Shown here: positions 29,774 to 39,193 of the stretch, in pieces
Layout: every line of letters begins with the position of its first letter
Position numbering within the stretch: position 1 is the stretch's first letter
DNA from: Bradyrhizobium sp. CIAT3101
Lineage (GTDB): Bacteria; Pseudomonadota; Alphaproteobacteria; Rhizobiales; Xanthobacteraceae
Length of the DNA: 64,000 nucleotides
Assembly (NCBI RefSeq): GCF_029714945.1
Contig: NZ_CP121634.1
Coordinates: 8,391,001 to 8,455,000, forward strand
Direction: 5' to 3'
Made by a program: the position numbers and the translations under genes
Notes under the pieces: model-generated
The model's database searches: none
The model's input: the letters and a program-made list of their open reading frames with translations, nothing else
What the model was told of the DNA's origin: nothing

Positions 29774-30094
29774 CTATTCGTGATCGGTCTCTCCTTGCTC
29801 GGAGCCGGATTCGTTCGTTTCCGGCGGAAGCTGCGCAGCGACGTGTCGCGCCTCCATCAGATCGAGGACGGCACGGCCCTCGTCAGTGATACGCCAGCCA
29901 CCGTTCGTCCGTTCAATGAGTTTATGGGAAAAAATATCAAGGCTAGGGACGCGGGCGGCCATTCTCGCCGTGCGTTCGGCCCACTCTGGACCGCTCGTCG
30001 CTAGAATCGCCATGTCGCGCTTAAGCTCCGCCATCGATGCGAAGCCGCTCGGATAACTCACAAGGATCTTTAGGACGGTAACTTGGAAATTCAC
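29774..30094 (-). CDS. Conserved rhizobial hypothetical protein, probable winged helix
   Basis: The 106-residue product starts MNFQVTVLKILVSYPSGFA and continues with LKRDMAILATSGPEWAERT and WRITDEGRAVLDLMEAR, a layout typical of winged-helix proteins and of a family common on rhizobial islands. It follows the next gene (30122-30322) by 27 bp on the same strand, so the two are likely cotranscribed. The function is unknown. Confidence 0.7.
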   Translation of the reverse strand: MNFQVTVLKILVSYPSGFASMAELKRDMAILATSGPEWAERTARMAARVPSLDIFSHKLIERTNGGWRITDEGRAVLDLMEARHVAAQLPPETNESGSEQGETDHE

Positions 30095-30121
30095 CTGAGT
30101 GAGACATCATATTGTCCGCAC

Positions 30122-30322
30122 CTACCGCCACATGGTCGGTGCTTCGCGAAGCGCTTCGACGCCGATCTGTTTGAGGCGGCTGGGCGTCTTTTCACCTCTA
30201 GTGGCGGCTTCGAGAAGCCTAGCGGCAACATGTGCGCGGACGCCTGTTTCATAGCGGGAAATGCTCGCGCAGACCTCGTCGAGGACAGCGCGCAGAAGCT
30301 CGGCGGTAGCGGCATCCAACAT
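30122..30322 (-). CDS. Conserved rhizobial hypothetical protein
   Basis: A 66-residue helical protein (MLDAATAELLRAVLDEVCAS, ETGVRAHVAARLLEAATRGE) of a small family frequent in Bradyrhizobium genomes. It is the first gene of a two-gene unit with the winged-helix-like protein downstream. An overlapping ORF at 30091-30315 is its shadow. Confidence 0.7.
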   Translation of the reverse strand: MLDAATAELLRAVLDEVCASISRYETGVRAHVAARLLEAATRGEKTPSRLKQIGVEALREAPTMWR

Positions 30323-31015
30323 TGGAGATCCCCCTCCCCCTCATGACCACGATAATCAGATCGCGGGGTCCGAAATTCAAGTGGGATTAGATCACGACAT
30401 CGCTTCTACTACTGCTTGATCCACGCCTGGCCCCCAACTTCTTATGCGAATCACGCGAGCGACACGCTGCTCCCGTCGCCTTCGCCGCTTCGCCGCCTCA
30501 TTCTCTCTAGCTACCGGCAGAGAGGCGCGTGCAAAAGGTTGGAGGTCTCGCTGGATGGTAGGCAAAGACTTCCAATTGGATTGATGCAAGGGGTCCTGCA
30601 TCGGCGCATTATTTCCGCGCCTGATTGCCTTTTTCGACGGATTTCGTTGGCTCGCTCTGACCGTGATCCTCACGATATCGATCTATCTTTTTAGCTATGG
30701 AGATTGCGGCGCCGAGCTAACAGTGGTGACGAGCCTGCGATTGCCGATAGGGGTAGAAACGGGAGAGCGCCTACGGCCGGGCGGCACGCTCGTGGCGACT
30801 GTGACGAAACTTTGGCATGGCCAAACACTACGAAGCGGCTACAAGCTCGGCAAAAACGTCGTAAGCGTCTATACTAGCGTATACTGTCCTTCGGCAGCCT
30901 TTTGTTTATTACCGCGTCGGTTTTGCCTCTCGAACAGAGTCCCGGCCGGATACGTACGACCGGTTGGTGAGCGTGGGGACGGAAAACTGATCAGTTCGTT
31001 TGCATAGGGTAGAAT
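30323..31015. other. Apparently decayed region upstream of noeL
   Basis: About 690 bp. Short ORFs occur in several frames. One plus-strand frame reads FFDGFRWLALTVILTISIYLF, a likely membrane helix, near 30625-30692, but no complete gene is seen. In other rhizobia nodZ often precedes noeL; I found no nodZ remnant and no acceptable nod box. Confidence 0.4.
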
Positions 31016-32101
31016 TTGACTGACGAGAACTCTCAACAGCGGGTCGCGCTGATTACGGGCGTGACCGGGCAGGATGGCGCCTATCTCTCCGAATATCTAC
31101 TGTCGCTCGGCTATGTCGTGCATGGCATCAAGCGGCGGTCATCTTCCTTCAACACCGCGCGCGTCGATCATCTCTATCAGGACCGGCATGCCGGCAATGT
31201 GCCGTTTCTGATGCACTACGGCGACATGACCGATTCGACCAACTTGATCCGCTTGGTCCAGCAGATTAGGCCGACCGAGATCTACAATCTGGCCGCGCAG
31301 AGCCATGTCGGCGTTAGCTTTGAAAGCCCAGAATATACCGCAAACGCTGACGCGATCGGTGTGCTGCGCCTGCTCGAGGCGATCCGGATTCTTGGTCTGG
31401 AAAAGGAGACGCGCTTCTACCAGGCGTCCACATCCGAGCTTTACGGCCTGGTTCAGGAAGTCCCCCAGAAGGAGAGCACTCCGTTTTATCCACGCTCGCC
31501 CTATGGTGTGGCAAAGCTTTACGGCTATTGGATCACGGTGAACTACCGCGAAGCCTATGGCATGTTCGCAAGTAACGGTATTCTGTTCAATCACGAAAGC
31601 CCAATTCGCGGCGAGACCTTTGTTACCCGCAAAATCACTCGCGCCGTTGCGCGCATTGAGGTCGGCCTTGAGGATACGCTTTATCTTGGCAACCTCGAAG
31701 CCAAGCGCGACTGGGGGCATGCACGCGACTACGTCGAAGGCATGCACATGATCCTGCAGGCGAAAAAGCCCGATGATTTCGTGCTCGCAACCGGCGAGAC
31801 GCGGTCGGTGCGGGAGATGGTCGAGCTCGCCTTTGCGGAGGTTGGTCATCGCATCGAATGGCGTGGCATGGGCGTAGAGGAAACTGGCATCCATACCAAG
31901 AGCGGCAAGACTGTGGTCAGGATCGACCCGACCTATTTCCGGCCGACGGAGGTTGATCTTCTCATAGGAGACGCCAGCAAGGCGCGCGAACAGCTTGGCT
32001 GGAAGCCAAAGCGCAGCTTTGCGCAACTGGTGAAGGAGATGGTCGCGAGCGATCTTGCCGAGGCGAAACGGGAAGCGGAAAATGGCAAGCGCACCGTTTG
32101 A
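31016..32101 (+). CDS. noeL: GDP-mannose 4,6-dehydratase (NoeL)
   Basis: NoeL converts GDP-mannose to GDP-4-keto-6-deoxymannose, the first step to GDP-fucose for Nod factor decoration. The 361-residue protein has the short-chain dehydrogenase start [38 protein letters not shown], the catalytic [10 protein letters not shown] (YxxxK) and [19 protein letters not shown]. The start must be TTG 31016: an in-frame TAG lies 6 bp upstream and no ATG precedes the Rossmann motif. It overlaps nolK by 20 bp. A general GDP-mannose dehydratase for surface polysaccharide is an alternative role. Confidence 0.92.
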   Translation: MTDENSQQRVALITGVTGQDGAYLSEYLLSLGYVVHGIKRRSSSFNTARVDHLYQDRHAGNVPFLMHYGDMTDSTNLIRLVQQIRPTEIYNLAAQSHVGVSFESPEYTANADAIGVLRLLEAIRILGLEKETRFYQASTSELYGLVQEVPQKESTPFYPRSPYGVAKLYGYWITVNYREAYGMFASNGILFNHESPIRGETFVTRKITRAVARIEVGLEDTLYLGNLEAKRDWGHARDYVEGMHMILQAKKPDDFVLATGETRSVREMVELAFAEVGHRIEWRGMGVEETGIHTKSGKTVVRIDPTYFRPTEVDLLIGDASKAREQLGWKPKRSFAQLVKEMVASDLAEAKREAENGKRTV

Positions 32102-33029
32102 GCTGAAAGGGAAGACAGTCTATTTGGCCGGCCACCGCGGCATGGTCGGCAGCGCGCTCGCGCGTCGGCTTGCACAGGAGGAGGTGCGGCTCGTCACCGT
32201 GGAGCGAAACGAGATCGATCTGCGCGACCAGGCGAAGGTGTTCGGCTGGTTCGCCAAGACGCGGCCACAGGTGATATTTTTGGCTGCCGCCAAGGTTGGT
32301 GGCATCGTCGCCAACAACGCGCTGCGCGCCGAATTTCTGTACGACAACATCGCGATCGCCACGAACGTCATCCATGCCGCGCATCTGAATGGGGTGGAAA
32401 AGCTGATGTTCCTTGGCTCATCCTGCATCTATCCAAAGCTGGCGCCGCAGCCCTTGCGCGAGGATTCGGTGCTGACCGGCCCGCTCGAGCCGACCAACGA
32501 GCCCTACGCGATCGCCAAGATCGCCGGCATCAAGATGGTGGAAGCCTACCGCCGTCAGCACGGAAGCGACTTCATCAGCGTGATGCCGAGCAACCTCTAC
32601 GGTCCCGGCGACAACTATCACTCCGAATATAGCCATGTGGTCGCAGCTCTGATCCGCCGCTTTCATGAAGCCAAGGTCTCTGGTGCAAAACGCGTCCTGG
32701 TGTGGGGCACCGGCACACCATGTCGCGAATTTCTCTATGTCGACGACATGGCGGATGCCTGCGTCCACCTCATGAAGACCTATTCGGGCGCGGAGCTCAT
32801 CAATATAGGAACCGGCAAAGACATAACGATTGCAGAATTCGCCCGGCTTGTGGCGGAGATTGTTGGCTATGAAGGCGAGATCGCGTTCGATGCCTCTCGC
32901 CCCGACGGTACGCCGCGTAAGTTGCTCGACGTCAGCCGTCTCGCAGAGCTGGGCTGGCACGCGAAAACTTCCCTGAAGGACGGTATCCAGCAGGCTTACC
33001 ACGCCTTTCTGACATTAGGCGAGGACTGA
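32082..33029 (+). CDS. nolK: GDP-L-fucose synthase (NolK)
   Basis: NolK epimerises and reduces the NoeL product to GDP-L-fucose. The 315-residue protein has [50 protein letters not shown] and the catalytic [14 protein letters not shown] 32082 lies inside the end of noeL, giving translational overlap; a longer TTG start at 32055 is less likely. noeL-nolK form an operon; the fucosyltransferase that would use GDP-fucose is not in the window. Confidence 0.93.
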   Translation: MASAPFELKGKTVYLAGHRGMVGSALARRLAQEEVRLVTVERNEIDLRDQAKVFGWFAKTRPQVIFLAAAKVGGIVANNALRAEFLYDNIAIATNVIHAAHLNGVEKLMFLGSSCIYPKLAPQPLREDSVLTGPLEPTNEPYAIAKIAGIKMVEAYRRQHGSDFISVMPSNLYGPGDNYHSEYSHVVAALIRRFHEAKVSGAKRVLVWGTGTPCREFLYVDDMADACVHLMKTYSGAELINIGTGKDITIAEFARLVAEIVGYEGEIAFDASRPDGTPRKLLDVSRLAELGWHAKTSLKDGIQQAYHAFLTLGED

Positions 33030-34077
33030 AGATGATTGCGCCTAAGGGCTCGTCTTCGGCGTTCGCTTCCGCAACTCTTTTTGGCATACCGCGATCCTCC
33101 GCTGCTGGTAAGCGGTCAGGTCATTGCGATTCTGATCGCAGACTGAGGTAACCTCTCGAATAACGATTTCTCGGAGCGCGACCCGACGAGATCTGAGCCG
33201 TCAACGCAGCCAATTTTGTGCCACGCACTTGGCCTGCGACTCTATGCGCAATCGCGATAAACGTGTGCATTGCGATAGTGACGTTACACCAGATCACTCA
33301 GACGATCGAGTGAGGCTTCCTGTCTCCGCGCAACGATCTCGCCTGCTTGGAAAGAGCCTCCCAACGCACTCGCTGGCTCCTGATCATCACGGTAGACTAG
33401 AGCTGAACGGACAAAGCCGGCGTCACCATTCAAGCTGTGCCTTTGCTGGATGCGCGGGAACCTACGAGCCCAACAAATCGCCACACGACGGGCAAGATTC
33501 CCGAGCGGCCGCAGCACGACCTGCGCCGCATGCCTTCACCCTAGCCTTGTTAAGGGATAAGTCGCTGCGCAGCTTATATTTTAGAAACGCGTCATGTCCT
33601 AAGGATGACAACGATTAGAACGCGCAGCCGTTGTCAGCATGCTCGTCGGAGACTTGAAGCAAAATCTATCAAGTAAGGTCATTCTCTTGAACTGCTGTTC
33701 GCAGACAGCAGCCGGCTGAAGCATAGAAATTTCGCCAGAACTTGCCGCACGGCAAACTCAAGATCAGCTGGCATATCGGAATTCACGCGTCTCGATAAGG
33801 GCAATATTATTCTATCGCAAGACGATCCAGTGGACGAAGCCAGTTGGGCGGATAAGTACATCGGCAGGAGGACAACGGCCGCCCCAAGTACGTTTACACA
33901 CAGAGTTGACATCTGTTCGATATCCAACGTCAATGCACTCTGAGATCAATTGCACGTCTCAATTGTTTTTGATGCGAGTGTGTTGTGTGAGCTCTTTTTT
34001 TGGTGGCCCAACAAGGATACTTACGTTTCTGCCGGAGTGCGCATATCGGCCAACCTGAGCTGCCGGGGAAAACAAAC
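33030..34077. other. Gene-poor stretch upstream of marR
   Basis: About 1 kb. A minus-strand 84-codon frame (33679-33933) would encode a short protein with one hydrophobic segment (LCVNVLGAAVVLLPMYLSAQL), starting at TTG or at a later ATG; support is weak. Nothing else is recognisable. Confidence 0.4.
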
Positions 34078-34560
34078 ATGCAAGTGAAAGAACAACTCGA
34101 TAGAGCCGTCAATGACTTCATCTGGAATATCGTCGAGGTCCATTCCCAACTCGAGGAAATACACAAGAGTTGGGCCCAGCTACTAGGCATAACGCAGGCG
34201 CAGTGGCTGATCTTGATGGCCATCGACGAACTCGATGAAGGCAACGGGGTCTCTGGAACAGCGGTTGCGAATAAGCTCCGAATTCATCCCGCCTTCGTTA
34301 CCAACCAAACAAAGAGACTCGAAACAATGGAGCTCCTCTCTCGCGTGACCTCGCCCGAAGATGCGAGATACTTGCGGATATCACTGACCCCAAAGGCGCA
34401 GGCGGAAGTCAGGAAGCTGTCAATCAAAAGACAATCCCTCAACTCCACCATGCTCGAAGGACTCGACGAGGAGGCTCTTCACTACGTCAACAAACGGCTA
34501 GTGCTAATCGCCAGAAATAGCCGGTTGGCATCTCAAAAGCTCAGCATCGGGATTTTGTAA
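34078..34560 (+). CDS. MarR-family transcriptional regulator
   Basis: The 160-residue protein has a MarR winged helix: LLGITQAQWLILMAIDEL, GTAVANKLRIHPAFVTNQTKRLETMELLSRVTSPEDARYLRISLT (recognition helix and wing), then dimerisation helices. ATG 34078 follows GGGGAAAA. The open frame begins at 34000, but that part lacks family resemblance. An alpha/beta hydrolase gene lies convergent downstream. The ligand is unknown. Confidence 0.87.
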   Translation: MQVKEQLDRAVNDFIWNIVEVHSQLEEIHKSWAQLLGITQAQWLILMAIDELDEGNGVSGTAVANKLRIHPAFVTNQTKRLETMELLSRVTSPEDARYLRISLTPKAQAEVRKLSIKRQSLNSTMLEGLDEEALHYVNKRLVLIARNSRLASQKLSIGIL

Positions 34561-34936
34561 ATTACGTCCTGTGCAAGCATTACAGCTCGATTGCTTGGCA
34601 CCGCTTGGACTCCTGGAGACCCTTGCGCTGCCCCGCAATCTCATGACGGCACGAAGCGTCACGCGAGCATAGCGTGGCAGCGCAATTGATTTGGCAGGCT
34701 CAAGGGTTAATGACCTAAGCGACCTTCTACAAGCGGCATGAGCTTGTTCCGGCTATCAGCGGCCATGCACGTCGAGGCCATAGTCAAATTGCGGCAAGTT
34801 TGGTTGCAAGACAAATTCAGCGGCGAGCTCAATGGCGGCTGCTGGCCTGAGATTTGGAACAGAAATTGATGAGACGCCGTCTACGGCATGATCGCCATAG
34901 TGCCGCGAATCACAAAGGCTTCCGCTATCGTGCAAC
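34561..34936. other. No recognisable gene
   Basis: About 375 bp between the convergent marR and hydrolase genes; nothing identifiable. Confidence 0.5.
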
Positions 34937-35980
34937 TTAACAATTGCTCGAGGGCGAATTCAGCACAAGCTTATGCTCAAGCCACCCGAAGATGCGGTCG
35001 TCGGCCGTCAGAAAATTTTCGACCTCGTCTCCGTCCGTCGTGATCATCCTCGGTATGGCCAACTGCAGATCTGGGGTGTCATCGACTAGTAGTTTCATCG
35101 CTTCCGCAGCACTGACGATACCGCGCCCACCGGCCACCACGAGAACTGGGCATCTCAGTCGCCGGACCACTCGCAAGCGACGGGCTGAGACCACTTCTTC
35201 GTCGGGTGCATCTGCAGTTCGAGTAAGCCAGTCGACCGACGCCAACGAGCGAGCTAGGTTCCAGAGACCGCCATCACAGACAGCGGCAGCGACACGATCG
35301 TCAAATACGGCGAGGTCGGTTGCCAGGGGAGCGGACAACCCGTCTCCGTAGACGCCAATGCGAGTAGCATCAACGTCAGACCGGGTTGATAAATAGTCCA
35401 TACAGCAAGACATGAACATGTCCGATTGACTGCGTCGAGTGTCTGACAGGTCATCATGAGCGATCACCAGGACGGACATGCCTCTATCCATCACGACGGG
35501 CAAAATCCTTCCGAGCAGTATCGTTGCGGTTTCCTCTTCCGTGCTGATGCAAAGGATTGCTGGGGCGTTTGTATTCGGACCGCAAGCGGACAAGTAGTAG
35601 GCTGGGATTTCAAAGTGATCGCAGCAATTAATTTGTACTCGTTCGATCTTCTGGTTCAGCGTTCCCAATTTTTGAATGACGGCGTTGATCCTGCCCGAAA
35701 TGCCTGCGGTTCCCGAAGCGTCGTCATAAGCTAATCGCCTGGCAACTTCAAAGGCGATTAGGGCGCATAGCGAATCTTCTGCCGCCTCATCGCGGTGCCC
35801 CTTCTGCATATTCGTATCACCAAGAAGGCGGTGGGCGTCCCCAATATTAGCCCATCTTACAGCCCATTCACTTCGGCTTATGGTTGTGCAAGCGGCTTCG
35901 AGATTGTTGAGGAACGCGGCCGCACCCCACCGCGTCGATGAAAGATCGCCCCTCACCTGAGGCCAAGCAGCGCCGTCCAT
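34937..35980 (-). CDS. FrsA-like alpha/beta-hydrolase-fold protein without nucleophile Ser
   Basis: The 347-residue protein has a helical N-terminal part (about 1-110) and an alpha/beta hydrolase domain: APAILCISTEEE, VLVIAHDDLSD, and the elbow RIGVYGDGLSAPLATDLAV. Where the GxSxG nucleophile is expected the sequence is GDGLS, so Gly214 replaces Ser. A later RCPVLVVAGGRGIVSAAEA holds a strand but no clear catalytic Asp. It resembles FrsA-type esterases by layout. It may be catalytically dead or use another mechanism. It lies convergent with marR. Confidence 0.7.
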   Translation of the reverse strand: MDGAAWPQVRGDLSSTRWGAAAFLNNLEAACTTISRSEWAVRWANIGDAHRLLGDTNMQKGHRDEAAEDSLCALIAFEVARRLAYDDASGTAGISGRINAVIQKLGTLNQKIERVQINCCDHFEIPAYYLSACGPNTNAPAILCISTEEETATILLGRILPVVMDRGMSVLVIAHDDLSDTRRSQSDMFMSCCMDYLSTRSDVDATRIGVYGDGLSAPLATDLAVFDDRVAAAVCDGGLWNLARSLASVDWLTRTADAPDEEVVSARRLRVVRRLRCPVLVVAGGRGIVSAAEAMKLLVDDTPDLQLAIPRMITTDGDEVENFLTADDRIFGWLEHKLVLNSPSSNC

Positions 35981-36577
35981 CCCATTTGCCCCTTGTGCGG
36001 ATCATAATGGATAGCCGGTTCTCTAGCGCCAGCTTAGCTCCACGCGTCGCACAAGGTACCTTTGCAACGCATGAGAAACTTCGCTTTCTTATGCGTTGTT
36101 TCGCCGAAATTCTGCCTTCGCTCGCGAGAGCGCGCATTTTTTCCTCCCACCGAGCGTCGGCCTACCGCCTCTCGAATCGATCCGAGGCTCGATAACCTTG
36201 AGCGGGCCTAGCAACTGCTTTCACTAAAGTGCCAGACGCATGAAATTTGGCGCCATTGCCGCGCGAGCGCCACTACAAAAGCGCAGCTAATGCGCGAGTT
36301 AGTTAAGATAATGGAGCGGCTGAAAGTCACATTGTTGATGCGCTCGAGAGTTCTCGGCGAGACTGCCCTTGGAAGGCTCTCGCTCCTGTTCGTTAGGGCC
36401 CCGACATTCGTACCAAAGCAAGCGCCCAGAATGCTTCAACGTAGCGTTTGATGACGCACTCACGCAATTCGTCTTGTCTATTCAGGGCACGGAGGCTCAC
36501 GGCGCCAGACAAGAAAACGGCCTCAGCGGCTCCGAGGGGATATGCTAAGGCCGTACCAATGTTTCGCGCGAACAAGA
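35981..36577. other. No recognisable gene
   Basis: About 600 bp upstream of the hydrolase and beyond the end of cspA. Several short ORFs have no motifs. Confidence 0.5.
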
Positions 36578-36784
36578 CTATCCAAGTCCAAGATTTTCCG
36601 CGGAGATTTTGCCAGAACGTCCGGCTCTTATCTCGTAGCTGATCCTTGCACCCTCTGCCAGCTCGGTATAGCCGGCCTTTTCAACGGCCCGAACGTGCAC
36701 GAAGACATCGGCGCCGCCATCGTCAGGCTTGATGAAGCCGTAGCCCTTAGTAGGGCTGAACCATTTCACAGTACCTATTGCCAC
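36578..36784 (-). CDS. cspA: Cold shock protein (CspA family)
   Basis: A 68-residue single-domain cold shock protein with both RNA-binding motifs: GTVKWFSPTKGYGFI (RNP1) and DVFVHVRAV (RNP2). It would bind single-stranded RNA or DNA as a chaperone. It stands alone; the symbol marks the family, not a proven orthologue. Confidence 0.92.
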   Translation of the reverse strand: MAIGTVKWFSPTKGYGFIKPDDGGADVFVHVRAVEKAGYTELAEGARISYEIRAGRSGKISAENLGLG

Positions 36785-37429
36785 GAAAGTAACTCCGAAT
36801 TGAACGCGGGGGATATAGCCAGAGTTCCTCTCCGTATCAAGGTCATCTGCAGTGTGTGGTAGCCGGAGCCCACTCTACGAATTCTAAAGCCGCCCTATTT
36901 CGCGCGCGTTGCTCGGGATCATAGCGGTCGCAGAACTCAAAATGACGATCAATATCGACGAAGCAACTCGGGAAGCAAGGTGCTGCGGCTGTCTCCTTCG
37001 CCGACATCGAGACGCCCGAGTGGAAGGTGCTCACCTATCCAAATCCCACCGGGCCTCATCGTACTCATCGGAACGGAAGTCGCATACGGAATGTAATTTA
37101 GTCCGCAACAAAGACTGCGAGGCTATCGGACAGCATCGTAAGCAGCTACTTGCACCGGCGTCTGGGGGCCGAGCGCTTGGTCGTGCTCAATGAGCGGATC
37201 TTGACCGGCTTTCACGCAACACCTCGCAAGGAACGCCGCCTGGCGGCAACCGCGCACGAGCATCATCTGACGGCGGCTAGAGCGCCGCTTCCTTTCAATT
37301 GAGCTTCACTCCAGAGAGGACGCCAACACGTCCCACGGTGTGATAAGGCGCTGGAGCGGCTGCGATTTTTGCCTGAGGCCCGTCACAAACGCTTCACCCG
37401 GATGTACTTTAGTAAAGCGCGGTTCCTTC
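36785..37429. other. Stretch with only fragments
   Basis: No complete gene. A plus-strand frame near 36980 reads VSFADIETPEWKVLTYPNPTG, which looks protein-like but is short and soon interrupted. Confidence 0.4.
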
Positions 37430-37622
37430 TCATGAGCTGTCACGCGCTGAGGCTCTTTCGATTTCGAACAAGTGTGACGATGGCGTACCGGCGCGTCCGT
37501 TGACCACACGCACGATCTCCTCGAAGAACGCGGATAAATCGTTCGGTCGGGTCTTTCATCACGCCGACTTTGCGAGCGCCTGCGAGGGTAGCACCGAACT
37601 CTTCCACTCGTCCAAGATTCAT
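37430..37622 (-). pseudogene. Frameshifted gene fragment downstream of the helicase remnant
   Basis: An ATG at 37622, 9 bp after the helicase stop, opens MNLGRVEEFGATLAGARKVG; a different frame then reads NDLSAFFEEIVRVVNGRAG and SSHLFEIERASARDSS to a stop. Together they look like one small protein broken by a frameshift around 37540-37560. The family is not known to me; its place suggests that it was the partner of the helicase. Confidence 0.5.
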
Positions 37623-37631
37623 GGACTCCGA

Positions 37632-38207
37632 TCACGAGATGCAACTTTCTTGGAAATGCTCCGCCAGCGACCTGATCGCCTCGGGCAGAGCCAAACCACT
37701 GACGGGTTCTTCCCAGAAAGGTCGCCGCCCGAGCCGTGCCGACGTACGGGTCCTTATCGAACAGGTCTGGAAGTCGATCGGCCAGGCCATCGATAAAGAA
37801 CACGGCCTCGAACTCTAGGCCATTGATGTGCTGCACGTCGAAGACTCGGATGTCCTTGTCCTGTCCGACGCTCTGCCCACGAGCGCAAGCGACGGCGCTA
37901 AGGCTGCGATCTGCAAGGGCCGCGCCGCGTTCTCTTGCAAGAGGCTCGACGCCTTCTTCCATGCAACCATGGACGGCCATTGATGGCATAGTTCCCGTAA
38001 GGCGATCGATTCCCCCGATTCGCGCGGCGAGCCACTCAGCCAATCGAACCTGATCCGATACTCCCTTCAGCAAAGCGGGTTTGTTTCCTTCATTGACGAC
38101 ATCTTCGGGAAGAGCCGTCCTTTCTGCACCGGGGTTGAAAATCAGAGCCATCCTGTAGGCCAGCTTGTTCACTGCTGCGTGTGGCGGTAACTGCTTCTTG
38201 AAAACTC
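37632..38207 (-). pseudogene. Truncated superfamily 1 (UvrD-like) helicase remnant
   Basis: The frame encodes the C-terminal helicase region: KLAYRMALIFNPGAE, LPEDVVNEGNKPALL, DIRVFDVQHINGLEFEAVFFID (motif V-like) and DLFDKDPYVGTARAATFLG (motif VI-like). A frameshift follows, and the C-terminus LPEAIRSLAEHFQESCIS is read in another frame up to the TGA at 37632. An in-frame stop lies just before 38207, and the ATPase half with Walker A is absent. It is a decayed gene, possibly from a defence or restriction locus. Confidence 0.75.
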
Positions 38208-38293
38208 AAACCGTTAGTCCGAAGTTTGGGGCCAGGCATTGTTATTCAAGGACATGCAGCGATGTGCTCCAAATCCAAACCCCGGCGATAGAG

Positions 38294-39010
38294 CTAGAGG
38301 GCTACCAGATCGGCGAGCTTGGCCGCGACGTCAACCATTGACTCTTCCGCAGTGTCGAGGCCGGTTCGCGAGGCGAGCATAGGGCTGACTTCCCGGAGTG
38401 CTTCATACGTCGTCTCATGCACAACGGGAACGAGACGCGCACCGGCCAGGAGTGCCGAAAGTTCTTTGTCGGCGATGCCTTCTTTTGGGAGGCGTTGCAG
38501 CAACGCAGGGGTCACTAATACGATCCCAATCCGCGAGTTCGCTAGGCCCTTGTCGATGGCGCGAAGTAATGGCACGCCGAGGCCAACGTCCTTTTCGCTG
38601 AACCATACCTTGACACCGCGTGCCTCAAGCAGGTCGTGCAATTGCTTAGCTGCCCCTTGCCGGTCGTCCCACGCATGGCAAAGAAAGACGTCCCGAAGAT
38701 CAAGGAACGCCTGCTTTTCGACGGCCTCGCGAACCGGCGTGAGCTCCCGCACCTCGGTCGGCGTGTACATCACGGGCGAACCGGGTCGCGACCATCGCGC
38801 TCTTGCGCGGCTGCCAGACCCGCCGCCGTTACTTCGGTCGCCCCCGCTGCTCCCCGACGCGGAGTAGGACGGCGTGGCGTACGATGGCGAGTAAGAGGGG
38901 GTATAGGACGGGTGCGTCCTGAAGCCGCCATAGCGGCCACCACATGCTGGGCAGTCCGCTGCTGCGCTCGCTGTGCGATGGCCCCTTACTGGTGCTGTGC
39001 ATCTAGCCAT
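38294..39010 (-). CDS. TIR-domain protein with Cys-containing N-terminus and low-complexity linker
   Basis: The 238-residue protein has a short Cys-containing start (C4, CPACGG at 20-25), a Ser/Tyr/Gly-rich linker (about 31-75) and a TIR domain from about 104: LRDVFLCHAWDDRQGAAKQLHDLL, VKVWFSEKDVGLGVPLLRAID and IGIVLVTPALL. Glu139 in WFSEKD is the candidate NADase residue. Bacterial TIR proteins often hydrolyse NAD in anti-phage defence. The gene follows a small gene by 9 bp with GAGGA as ribosome-binding site, so the two form an operon. Confidence 0.85.
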   Translation of the reverse strand: MARCTAPVRGHRTASAAADCPACGGRYGGFRTHPSYTPSYSPSYATPSYSASGSSGGDRSNGGGSGSRARARWSRPGSPVMYTPTEVRELTPVREAVEKQAFLDLRDVFLCHAWDDRQGAAKQLHDLLEARGVKVWFSEKDVGLGVPLLRAIDKGLANSRIGIVLVTPALLQRLPKEGIADKELSALLAGARLVPVVHETTYEALREVSPMLASRTGLDTAEESMVDVAAKLADLVAL

Positions 39011-39019
39011 GATGTCCTC

Positions 39020-39193
39020 TCACCGTCCGCCGCGAGTCGACAAGGCGTAGCCCATGCCCGGAGCGGTAGTCGGAGGAAGTGGTTCGCCCTGGGTAAGGTG
39101 CGCTCCTCTCCGGTCCGTCCGCCACGGGCGGCCGACTCGCTCGTATTGTCCTGATCGTTGGGCTTCTTCACCCGGTGTAAATGTCTTGGCCAT
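39020..39193 (-). CDS. 57-residue YjzC-like protein in operon with the TIR gene
   Basis: ATG 39193 follows AGGAG by 7 bp; the product begins MAKTFTPGEEAQRSGQYE and ends GEPLPPTTAPGMGYALS. Small proteins of this shape are known, of unknown role. In relatives as I recall them, the middle reads like GPRGGRTGEERT; here that stretch appears only in the neighbouring frame (RGGRTGEERTL), while the main frame reads RPWRTDRRGAHL. This suggests two compensating indels. It lies 9 bp before the TIR start. Confidence 0.65.
   Translation of the reverse strand: MAKTFTPGEEAQRSGQYERVGRPWRTDRRGAHLTQGEPLPPTTAPGMGYALSTRGGR

Noticed and set aside
30668..30700. A sequence resembling half a nod box upstream of noeL (GATCCTCACGATATCGAT)
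   Set aside because: The ATC to GAT spacing is 11 instead of 9, and the first ATC-N9-GAT unit is absent.
31139..32026. A 295-codon minus-strand ORF
   Set aside because: Antisense shadow of noeL.
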